Source: Trichopria drosophilae (taxonomy: Eukaryota > Arthropoda > Insecta > Hymenoptera > Diapriidae). Taken from it: 64,000 nt of DNA. The stretch covers positions 85,681,501-85,745,500 of the forward strand of contig CM059586.1 of the NCBI GenBank assembly GCA_030407085.1, written 5' to 3'. This document shows positions 23,920 through 35,500 of this stretch, one piece after another (the first letter of the stretch is position 1; each line of letters starts with the position of its first letter). The notes below the pieces were generated by a model. The model searched no databases and was not told the DNA's origin. It worked only from the letters and a program-made list of their open reading frames with translations. Made by a program: the position numbers and the translations under genes.

Positions 23920-24123
23920 AAATTTCGTTGCCACCTTTGACTAGAAAGGATACGGCCTTAGAGGCGTTCAGGCATAATCCCACGGATGGTAGCTTCGCAC
24001 CACCGGCCGCTCGACCGAGTGCATGAACCAAATGTCCGAACCTGCGGTTCCTCTCGTACTGAGCATGATTACTATCGCAACGACGAGTCATCAGTAGGGT
24101 AAAACTAACCTGTCTCACAACGG
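23920..24123 (-). pseudogene. 28S rRNA fragment (sarcin-ricin region), antisense
   Basis: The minus strand matches the highly conserved 3' part of eukaryotic 28S rRNA, including the AGTACGAGAGGAACC sarcin-ricin loop and the GTGGTGCGAAGCTACCATCC block. It is only about 204 bp long and is flanked on both sides by jockey RT pieces. It differs from the conserved sequence at a few sites (for example CATGATT where CAGGATT is usual). It is a dispersed rRNA fragment and not part of an rDNA unit. Confidence 0.9.
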
Positions 24124-24127
24124 GTTA

Positions 24128-24430
24128 CTAGACAAACTAATGCCAGTTCGGCTAAATAACTTCATATCGTATGATATAAAAATAACATCCGGTGTACCAC
24201 AAGGTTGCCATGTTGGGACGATTCTATTTCTGCTTTTTATAAACGAATTGCCTAATGTGTTTCATATTCGAAAGTACTCATTTTTCCAGACGATGTGAAG
24301 TTATTTACAAAAATTAAATCACCAATGGACGCTAAGCAACTTTAAACTGATTTAAATAATATCTCTAAGTGGTCCTTGAATAATGGTTTACTACTAGAAT
24401 CTCATAGATGCCATGCTATTTCCCTTCAAT
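24128..24430 (+). mobile_element. jockey-like RT fragment, copy 2
   Basis: The frame carries RT motif B as TSGVPQGCHVGTILFLLFIN followed by ELPNVF, then motif C as PDDVKLF (normally ADD), then a KWSLNNGLLLES block. There is one in-frame stop. This part of RT lies upstream of the part in copy 1, yet here it comes second. The two are therefore separate copies or a rearrangement around the 28S fragment. Confidence 0.75.
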
Positions 24431-24512
24431 AAGTCTACGCACATGTTTGAATTTAGTTAGATTATATGCTGTGTACACGTAGAGGAAAGAAACCAATTGA
24501 GTAAACACAAAC

Positions 24513-25330
24513 GAGCTACCGCGGAAACGGACGCACTCACGGATTCTGCGGGAAAAATCCTATCGAAACCGCCGCGCCCCGTGTCGATAGATAACAAATT
24601 CAGGAAGTTAGCGCCCGCGACGAGCGAACTGAATGAGCTACGACGGAAACGGACGCAGCCCCCTATTCTGCGGGAAAAATCCTGTCGAAACCGCCCCGCC
24701 CGTGTCGATAGATAAAAAAATTCAGGAAGTTAGCGCTCGCAACGGGCGAACCGACGGAGTTACCGCGGAAACGGACACGGGCCAGGATTCGGCGGGAAAA
24801 ATCCTTTCGAAGCTTCCTAGCCCGGTGTCCGTACATTCAAAATTCAGGAAGTTAGCTCTCTCAACGGGCGAACCGACAGAGCTACTGCAAAAACGGACGC
24901 GGGCCCGGATTCGGCGTGAAAAATCCTGTCGAAACTACCTAGCCCGGTTTCCGTAAATTCAAAATTCAGGAAGTTAGCTCTCTCAACGGGAGAACCGACA
25001 GAGCTACGGCGGAAACGTTATGCAAGCCCGGATTCGGAGCGAAAAATCATGTTGAAATCACCTAGCCCGGTTTTCGTACATTGAAAATCCAGGAAGTTAG
25101 CGCTCGCAATGGGCGAACCGACAGAGCTACGGCGGAAACGGAAGTGGGCCCGGATTCGGCGTGAAAAATCCTGTCGAAACCACCTAGCCCGGTGTCCGTA
25201 CATTCAAAATTCAGGAAGTTAGAGCTCGCAACGGACGAACCGACAGAACTACGGCGGAAAAGGGACGCAGTCCCGGATTCTGCGGGATAAATCATGTCGA
25301 AACTACCTAACCCGATGGTTTGAATTGAAT
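24513..25330. repeat. GC-rich tandem array, 122-bp unit, seven copies
   Basis: The phrase GAGCTACGGCGGAAACGGA starts near 24513, 24635, 24757, 24879, 25001, 25124 and 25246, a spacing of 122 bp (once 123). Each unit also carries TTCTGCGGGAAAAATCCTGT and TTCAGGAAGTTAGC. Units are well conserved and GC-rich against an AT-rich background. Because 122 is not a multiple of three, the long open frames on both strands are repeat artefacts. Confidence 0.9.
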
Positions 25331-25454
25331 ACAAATTTAGCGCATGGAGAGAAATATGTTTTTTTTGTTAAAAATGTTTTTAAATTTTGTTTCCAGCATA
25401 TAATTTAAACGTAAAATATAAAAATGATTTTTGTGATAAAATATTCGACGTGTA

Positions 25455-26090
25455 CTAAATCGGAAGATAATATGGCGACGGCACACGTAAAAGACTCACG
25501 AAGACGTTGAGTGTAGATTCTTCGTAGAACCAAAATGGTGGTGACGTGGTTATTGAAACTGCGATTAAAAAAAATCTTGTTTCGTCGATGTCGGATGCTT
25601 TAGGCTCATAGAATTCGCCAATTCGATGACTTTTCAAATGGAAGAGAAAAAATAGTGATGGAGACTTAGTCCATAAAGACTGAAAAAGATTTGAATTATT
25701 TCTTCGAAATTGAGAAATTCCGTTATCCATCTCATAAATATGTTGTTTGCCAATACAGTCGTTGTTCCAAAAATTAAAGCAGCTATTTGGCTGCCATGGC
25801 GTGGTTGAACGTTAGAACCAGTTTTGCAAAATCGTGTAATAAATTTACGTTTCCTCACTAACTTTCTTAAGTTGGCCGGAAAAGCTTCGTGATGAAGTTC
25901 TTCAAATTTACTAATCGGGTGGTGAGCATATTTTTTCGACTAGAAAATACCATGTAATTCCTTTGCCTTTTCAACGTGCTCCAAGGCGGGGTCGCCAATA
26001 TGTGGGGATCGTCGTCGAAAAGGATCCGTCTCGAAGCACATTCCCGATTGATACAAAGAAAGTAGTTCACTTGAGTCAGATGTAATTATT
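25455..26090 (-). other. unidentified broken reading frames
   Basis: Overlapping minus-strand frames (25634-25858, 25455-25730, 25867-26070) connect through frameshifts. Together they look mildly coding, with pieces such as LKSHRIGEFYEPKASDIDET and NVQPRHGSQIAALIFG. I do not recognise a family. They may be a decayed gene or the inside of a transposon. Confidence 0.25.
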
Positions 26091-26163
26091 TATTGGGTGA
26101 GCCGATGTAACCTGATTATGCCAAGTATGTATATACAACGACGGCCAGGCAGCCACTGACAAG

Positions 26164-27128
26164 GTAAGGTCACGGTGGAGATTTCACGGTTTTGGCCGAC
26201 GATTTTTTGACGTATTCTATGATAAAAATAATAATACACATGTTTGAGCTCATAGGCTTTCGTTTTCGTGAAATAAAATATTAAAAATCATGCTTTAACT
26301 AGTACATATATGTATATTTTGGAACGTCAGATGCAAATCTTTTAGAAACATTCCTAAAATCGCGTATTTTAATAATATACCATTTACATATGTTTACATA
26401 CATTTTCATAAATTTACACAATTAGATTTCATTAGATACTCTGTTTCTAATGTTAATTTTTTTTCTATAGATAATTCGAGTTTTTTAACAGATTGAAATA
26501 ATATTGTGCAAATTCACAATATTAAAATGCGTTTTTACCTCTGGAAATGAATAAATTACTAAATTTCGCATTTTTCCACAAACAAAATTAAATGTTTGTG
26601 TTTGGGAACTCCGTTTCTATTATTAATTCGTTACACATTTAGTAATTTTAGTCAAATTCACAAAACTATTATGCAAATTGTTTCCTTCCATAGACGAGTG
26701 GGCTGACAAAATATCGATATGGCTCTAATTTCGCAACGAAAGGTGCTCAAAAAGAATATTTATACTGTTAATTATTGGTAAAATTATTGTGCACTCTCTT
26801 GTCTCACCGAAAGCTCTATTACTACTGGCGGCCTGTTCGCTGTTTTCGAATCGGCCGCTGGGAATCGGCCGCCAACTTCAGCATCATATAAATTCATCGG
26901 AAGGTTATAATACCGACAGTATAGTTGACTTTCAAATGTTTCTAAAAGATTTCCATCTGACGTTCCAAAGTATGCATATATATACTAGTTAAAGCATGAT
27001 TTTTAATATTTTATTTCACGAAAACGAAAGCCTATGAGCGAAAACGCTCAAACACGTGTTTTATTATTTTTATCATAGAATACGTCAAAAAATCGTCGGC
27101 CAAAATCGTTAAATCTCCACCGTTACCT
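26164..27128. mobile_element. 965-bp palindromic element
   Basis: The left arm GGTCACGGTGGAGATTTCACG (approximate start) is mirrored by TTAAATCTCCACCGTTACC at the right. Arms of about 200 bp match closely through GCCGACGATTTTTTGACG and ATTTTAATATTTTATTTCACG-type blocks. The middle (about 26690-26900) is not palindromic and includes a GCGGCC-containing stretch. No transposase is seen. Confidence 0.6.
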
Positions 27129-29536
27129 CCCCTTGTACGTACAATTAGTCGTCTATGTTAAAGCGTACGCGGAGGGGGAACTGATTAGAACATATACAGA
27201 GTCTATGTCATTAATGACAGAGATGCATTCGGATAATTTATAAGAAAATAACATAATTTATGAAAAAATGTACAAAAGAAGGATAACGACTAGGATAAAT
27301 AAGGTCCCTGCAAACACAAAAGTAACAGTTATGTAACAACTATGTAACATTTATGAAACAATGTAACCATTACGTAAATATTACATAACTGTTACAAATG
27401 TCTCATAAAGTTCAATAGTCGCCATCTTATTCATAGAATCTATAAAGGCGCATAATCAAATACAAGAAAATTGAAAAATGTCACTTTTTATTCAAGTCAC
27501 CTTTCGAAAGTATAATCAAATACAACTTAAATCGTTAAAAACGCAATACTCGATTTCGGTAGAACGTATATCTAGAATAAGCTTCATTGTGTGTTCTCTC
27601 TGGGCAGACATATTAAATATAATAGACATTTCTTTTCACTAACAACTGCTATACGATTATACATTTACGAAATAAAAACTTGGTTATTCACGCAATTATC
27701 TTGTATAAATTTCGTTCGTCAAATTCGTCGATTTACAACCAATAGTTTTTTAGCACATATACTAAATTGCATGACACACTTAAAATTCTACCACGTTACA
27801 CGAAACGTGAGTTCGTTCATTACATTACACAGGCGCACTAACCACACGGTATAATAAACGAAAGTTGTGACATTCCAAAGTACGAAAATAAAATATCCTT
27901 TGTGTTTCGATTTATATCGAACCGAATGAAAAATGAACAATCAATGTACATTTGTACTATTTCCTTTGAAATCTTACTAAAATCGCAAAAATAAAAAATA
28001 ATGTACGTGTATACACATATAATTAAACGATATTCGTTGCACGGAATATGCCTTTAATAGTTCATTCGCGAAATAGAAATCAATTTCTCAGAACATTTTA
28101 TTTTTCGTCACCTTTATTTATCTCTATGTTTATATTTCTTGACTCTCACGGAGCTAAACTTCATCTAATAATCGTGCAACACCAACAGTGTTAGATTCTA
28201 TAATTACAACTAGGGACTAGATCGAATATAATATAATCGGCATTATATAATACTATATAGAAAAAGACGGAACTAAAAGATTAGGCTTTCGTTAAGTAAA
28301 AAAATACTAATTCGTTCGTCAAATCGCAACGAGTTCTATTTACAAAATTAAAAATTGTTTTTAAAACACAAATCTCGTAAATGCAAAATAAAAAATATCA
28401 CCTACGCTTCTAGGCACTTTGAAAAAATATATCATATAAAAAGAAAAGTGATTAAGTAATTTCAAGAGTGCGAGATGCATTTCCCTAATACTTTTCGTAC
28501 AAGATTATTGGATGGTGAGGATAATAAGTCACATGAGTATTTTTCATTTTTATAAAACATATTAAAACATTAGAACTCCAAATTAAAATGACGGTAAACT
28601 GAGGAAAACTAATCTCAACGTTACATTATCGTTACTTTCGTAGATTGTCCTCTTTTTCCAGATAACGCTTATTCTTATTAATATCGGAGAATGTACGTTA
28701 CACGTAACATTAATACTTTCTCAATTGATTCCTAAAAATGATCATAGAAAACACGAAGCTGTCGATTGTAAAGTCTTAAAAATTTTACGTATAAAATGTG
28801 TAAAAACTTAAAACATACGGATACTAAAAAATACTGGATATTCACTGAAAAAATGCTATTTAATTAAATTTTATAACGAATATAAAATAAAACTTTTTTT
28901 TTACTTAATATCGGTTACTAATTGATACCGTTTTTGTGACTTCAAGTCATACTGCTTTTCAGATATTGACTACCGTTAAATTCTAAAGAATAAATAGGTT
29001 AAGTTATACTGGCAACTTTTTCTTTTAAAGATAGGTATTTCAATAAAGTTCGCCACCTAAAACGAACAGTTTAACTGGAACGCTAACTCTAAGGGAAGAC
29101 TGCAAAAAATATTGAATCAATTTCCTTCTTACGATAAGATCTAATATTCCTCAGAGAAAACCCAGTAATCGGTTAACGTGTTCTACAAAACCATTTGTAA
29201 ATGTTTTCTATTTATGATTTAACTTCGGGTTTTTTATAGGACCCGAGGAATAAAAAAAAACTTCTGAAAATAATATGATTACTCACAAAATTAGTTATCC
29301 ACGATTTCCACGATTGACATTGCCTTAAGAAAAGTTAGACCGTTTGGATCATGGAAGCCATTACCACAAAGTGTTGGTATACTTGGGTAGACAATGCTTT
29401 TCATTGTTTTTCTTTATCTGTGCGAAGAACACCGTGGTGTCAGGTAGGATAGAAAATACCTCTTTCTTATCTTTCTTTAAATCGCTCATATGCAACCGAG
29501 CGTCGATATCATAGTTTCCGACAGCAGAAAACCTCT
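27129..29536. other. intergenic or 3' UTR of the sugar transporter, nothing recognised
   Basis: AT-rich sequence downstream of the transporter stop. Part of it may be its 3' UTR. The stretch 27318-27405 has imperfect GTAACANTTATGTAAC repeats. The open frames here have no family resemblance. Confidence 0.5.
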
Positions 29537-32500
29537 TCAAATTGGTGTGCTCTGGCTGGATTTCTCACCGAATTTGGCGATCCAGTCAATGTGGCGTATT
29601 AGTGGCAAACTGTATACATTGTTGCAGATTCTGGTGACCATTGGAATCCGGCGGAGTTCTTGTGCTATTTGATTCAAAGATTTCCCCCTCGTTTCTGGAT
29701 AAAGTAGAAAGACGTAGACAATCGCGATAAGACACGTAAAACTGTAGAACAAGTATGTGCCTGCCAGTGTCATTGTCTCTGAAATATCAAACTCATTTAT
29801 AATTTACTTTTATATATGTATGTACAATTTCTATTTAATTGAATTTGGTCATACTTGTCATCTTTCCAATAGACTCCGAAATTGTAATATGAACTATCCA
29901 TAGGACAATTATGGAAAAACTTATACATTTCCCTCTGATTGCTGCGGGAAATACTTCGCTTAACGTAAGCAAAGGAATAGGCCCTAAGCCTAACGCATAG
30001 GCTGATTCGAAAACGAGTAAAGTAATGACCGCCAATATTTTAAATCCTGCAGATAATCCTTCTGAAGTGATTACATTTTGAGCCTAGAAAATATGAGCTT
30101 ATTTAAAAAACTTAAATGTTAACAAAATTATATTTTATACAGTAAAAAGCTATAGCCTCGTAGCGATATTATATGAAAATATTTTACTACAACTATTTCG
30201 TATAATGTATTACCTCGCACGATGCTTTGACCTGTGTCCAAGTTTCAGTGTTTGGAGCGGTGATGGCAAGGGGCGTAGGAAGCAGTGGAAATGGGGTTGG
30301 TGATCCAGTTGGCGATATAGATTTCACTCTATTTATATATTCTGCGCCCACGTTAATGTTTGGCATAGTGTTACACGGTTCCATTGATAAAAGTTCATCT
30401 CCTCTGTCCATCGTTGCCAAAAGAGATAGCAAAGACACAGTGGTCATACAAATAGTTGCAGAAGTGATTAATGCTGTACGGCGACCGCATTTTTCTGCCA
30501 CAACTAAACACAATACTGTGCTAAAAACCCGCACGACTCCAAGGGCTATTGTTGCTGTCACTTTTGCAATGTCTGCAAATTTCAATAAGAAATTGATCAA
30601 TGGATTTAAATGCCGTTGTAAAACTATGAGGAAATTTATATAAATTGTTAGTTTAAATTTCAAGACTGATAAATCTCGCAAAACTAAGTATGTGAATTGA
30701 CATAAAATAACAAATAGTTTAAACGAATCATTATATTAATTCTTTCGTTGGTAGGACAATAATATTATTGCACAATTCTGATCAATGAAATTGACAGGTT
30801 TTAAAGTACTGCAAGTAATCATCGGAATTGGGTATCTTTTATATAGCGAGAAGATTTATGACAATGAGTTTAAAAATAGAGATTTCTAACATTAATGGTG
30901 CTCCTAATTAGATTTGATTTGATAGGCTTATTTTTTCAATGGTTAAACTTTTCATTTCACAATATTATAATATTTATATGACTTAAAATCTAAAACTTAA
31001 TAACTAATAAGTCCCCATGGAGAGTGGACTATAGCCACAATTTATCATCGACAAGTGCAAAAAAGATATATTATCGCATTAGAAAACAAATCTTTCGTCT
31101 AACATACAAAGAAAGGGCAATTTGTGTATCATATGTGATAGAGTAACTACTCAATGACGACTAGGCAGTGGGAAATTCTGAAGGCGCCGATTGTATTCGT
31201 TTTTGTAGCTTAAGTATAAGGAACGCATTGACTTAAAGGCATCTAGAGATTGATCAGTACTTCAGTTCTAGCTCCTACTCTAAATTTGTATAGGTAAAGA
31301 TTTTTAAATCATAAGCAAGGGCAAAGATGCATTTGATACCGATAAGCTCTTTGAACTTGAAGCCTGACTCTTATGAATTGCTGAAAGGTCCGAAATACAC
31401 CTGGCTATTTTTGCAACTTCGAATGGTCACACTATTTTTTTAACTTCGGTCCATATTATGGGTACCAAGTGTAATTTTATGACGAGGCGACGAACGATAC
31501 CGGATTATTTTTATTTTTTTTTTTATTTATTTATTTATTTTTTTTTATTATTAAATATAATTATATTAATTATATTTATTAAATATAACTATATTACATT
31601 TAGTTCCAAAATTAAGGGGATCATCTTTCTAATTTTCCTGTGGAATATCTTTCTGATCATTCCTTGCACAAGCTACTTGTTCTTAAAGCACTCTTGCTTG
31701 GTGCAGAGAATTCCCTAAGTAAGTAATTCTAAAGCCAGTTTTTTGCTATGCGGTAACGCAGCACGTAGATAATCTCGAGAATTACATCATAATAGTTTAT
31801 GTACTCATCATAGTGAGTATAACGTTTTATTAAATGACCACCATATGTATGGCTGATTCTCGAAAAAAGTCGAATTTAGCTTTATCGAGTTGACAATTTT
31901 TTTTCAACTTATCTTACGTCTCGTTTAATAAAAATATTATAGTGGTCCCCAAATTTGACGAGTTTGAATTAAATATAAAAATAAAAAAAATAAAATTCTC
32001 AAAAAAAAAAATGTAAAAAAAAAAATGTAAAAAAATAAATATCTTATACTTATTAGAAAATACATCATTCTCGCACAGGAATCATTCCCTCATCAAAAAA
32101 TTTTATGAGGGAATGACGAAATGAAACAAAATTGCCAGAAGCTTATAAACATAATCTTACTTTCTTACGAACTGTGTACAGTACTTTATTATTACCGGAA
32201 ACATATACGAATATGTTATGATTATTAAACAAAAAAGTGCTTACCTTTTGATTATATTACAGAAATGACATTAAAAATTATAATATTCAAAAAAGTTACC
32301 GTCAAATTAGTTTCAATAAAACCTATGTTCTTGAACCGTCAGCTATAGAGTATGTTGCCAAGGCCAATGTTGCCAACTACAAAAAAAATGCAGTGGAATT
32401 TGATAAACCTTTAAATTTTGCTTCAATCACCCTATTTTAAAACGGTTTACATTTTACGTATTACGTTTTAGTGCAGTTGATATGTTTTCAAACATTCATG

Positions 32501-35500
32501 TTGTGCATCATAGAAATGCTGCCCTTGATTTCCTGAATTGGATGGTTATCCGGTGTTTTTTCAGGATAGATGTTATTGACCGGATTATGTAATGATAATC
32601 ATTTTCTCAAGTATTTATCAATAAATGAAATCGGATATCCATTAGACGCTACGATGTCGATAACCTGATGTTTATTTTTCGTATGGAATTTTTATTCTGT
32701 ACCAATGTTGGTGATTAGATGATCAGATTGGTAATGTAAAATATGGCCAAATGACGTGGTTTATAGGACCAATAAAAAAGAATACTATTTTGACATATAA
32801 TTAGTTTCATATCAAAAAAATGTATAATGTCATTTTTTTCTACTTCGTACGTGAATTTTAAACTTGTGTGATATGTATGGAACCACCCAACAAACGAAAA
32901 AGTATATGAAAAATCTGTGTACGATTTAATACGAAATAAGTCTGTTTCTTTCCCACTCTTTCAGTTACGAATGCGAGTGAATACGATATTATACGCGATA
33001 AATAAACGCACATAACCTCAAAGAAACGAAAATACTGTGGATTATCGAATGATTTAAACTCAAAACTAGAAAACAGAACATTTCTTCGAAAATTATGAAA
33101 TACGGAAAACGATATAATAGATTCTTCGATTAAATTGACAGAATTTAAAGCTATTCTAAACCGCAACAAATCAATTTTTGTAATGCGTTAAATACGGTAT
33201 AAGATCGAATGAATTCAATTCTGGTATTACAGGTCGTATAAAATAGTATAAATTCGAATAAGAATCTTGAATAATCAATACGCCACTGGAAAGAAACAGA
33301 ATGCAAAATATCGATTCCATATACTTTTTCGTTTATTGGGCACTTCTCATCAATCTTGTCATGTAGGATGCAAGAGATTATATCATCTACTATAGATATT
33401 AGAGTGCAGGTTCGCTGAGAGAAGTTTAAGACATCAGCTGATATGGATATAGCAGAGCATAGGTGTTAAGCCCAAAGAAAACCACCGCATACCAACATTC
33501 CATTTCTACATACAGTGACCCTTCCCTTATTTTAACTCCTCTTATTTTAACTGCGTCCTTTATTTTAATTTTTTTTCGTCCCTTATGTTAACTTCTTCCC
33601 CTCATGAGTTCCCCCACCATTCGCCATTTGAAAGTGTTCAAAAGAGTGCGGACTGATGTTTGCGCTTGCACATACAGGTGAAGAAGGACATCGCTATATC
33701 TCCTCTCTCTGTTTTTATTCTCTCATACTGCCAGTGGTGGGGATAAGGGGAAGCGGTAAAATAAGGGAAGAAGCCGCCATCTTCCTTAACTCGAAAAGTT
33801 AAAATAAGGGGAGGGCCACTGTAGTATGATTGCCGTCCCCTTCAACTGGAACACCGGTTGTCTGTTATTTAGAAGAACTGTTGTCCCAAACTACCGTAAG
33901 GAAGCCGTCATCTTAACCCATTAATGTTCAAGATGACGAGATTTTTAGCTCATTTTCAAACTTCTTTAGCAAATCGAAAGATTAAAATATCACAATAAAA
34001 CCTTATTTTACTATTTTTCGGTATGCTCTGTTGATTTATGGGGTCAAAATTGCATTTCCTTTCCGCAGAAAAACAATATGGCTGATTTTATCTGAAAAAG
34101 TACCGAAAAGTCGAAACATTTTCGTTTTCGACAATTTTTTAAAAATAAATAATGGATGACGATCCATTTCAAACTATGTGAATTTTTTTTTTGAGCTCCA
34201 TTCCGTTTATCCCATTAAAAATGGCGGAGAAGTGCGAAAATTTCTAAAAATACGTGTTTTTCCTAAATATTTCTGAAATAAATCGGCATTGATCTCAATT
34301 TTTGTTTTAAAATGTAAAATTTTGGGTTATTAAATATTCATAGTAATTTTTAATATATTTTACGATGTTAGTAACGGTGGATTCAATGTCGTGGCCTTGG
34401 CAATGAAAAAAATAATTGAATTTTTTACGTGCCTCATCGGTAAAAGTTTCGTTGCTTTATTTTATTTCATTTCTTTATGTTTGGGATTTTATTGAATTGA
34501 AATATAATGAGGAATTTTCAAAATCCAAAATGGCAGGTAGAATATAGGAAATTACATTATTTTCGGATAAAAAGATCGAATCATATTATATATAAAATTT
34601 CCGTAAAAAATGTTCTTGGTCGTTTTCTGAATGAATCCGCCATTAACACCATCAAATATATTAAAAAGTGACCATGAATATTTTAGGCGTTGGGGTGAAA
34701 AACCTGCCAAATCCGTTTTATGCAGTTTTGAGAAAAACGCGGAAAACTGTTTGCCGCTAACATTGGAAAGATAGCAGATTCATAAGTGTACAGCTCAATT
34801 TGAAAGGGTAAAATTTTTGTTTGCATATACAGAATCTCTAAACATTCAAAGAACTAAATGTAAGGTATGTTTATATGATTATCTCGGTTTACTATTTTTT
34901 GGGACTTGGCAGGTTTTGCACCCCAACGCCTCATGTAGTAAATTTTACATTATAAGACAAAAATTGAGATCAATGTCGATTTATTTCAGAAATATTTAGG
35001 AAAAACACGTATTTTTAGCAATTTTCGCACTTCTCCGCCATTTTTAATGGGATAAATTGAATGGAGCTCAATAAAAAAATTCCCATTGAAACTGCAACTT
35101 ATTTGTCCACGTTTGTCCATAGTTTGAAAACAAAAATGTTCCGACTTTTCGGTACTTTTTCAGTACTTTTTCAGATAAAATCAGCCATATTGTTTTTCTC
35201 CGGCAAGGAATCGCGATGTTGACCCCATAAATCGATAGAGCATACCCAAAATTAGTAATGTGTGTTGGTTTCATTATGATATTTTCACTGTTCGATCTTA
35301 AACTTCTTTCAGTGTTTGGAATTATAGTTTTTTAAGCATTCATTCTTCAAGTCTTCCATCAATATATCGTCCAAAATCGGAGACACTGATGAATATACTG
35401 GAGTGCCTAAAATCTTTCTATAATATTTATCGTTAAATTAGATCGAAATATATCTTATCCATTAAAAATTCTGCTGATTCAATGAGATGATCTAATACGA

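Noticed and set aside
23920..24123. functional 28S rRNA gene
   Set aside because: Only about 204 bp is present, it carries substitutions at conserved sites, and it is bounded by transposon fragments and not by rDNA.
24513..25330. tandem-repeat protein gene or CRISPR-like array
   Set aside because: The 122-bp period shifts the reading frame each unit, and there are no unique spacers between short repeats.
30227..30643. 138-codon plus-strand frame
   Set aside because: It is antisense to exon 3 of the sugar transporter, which is well supported by transporter motifs and splice phases.
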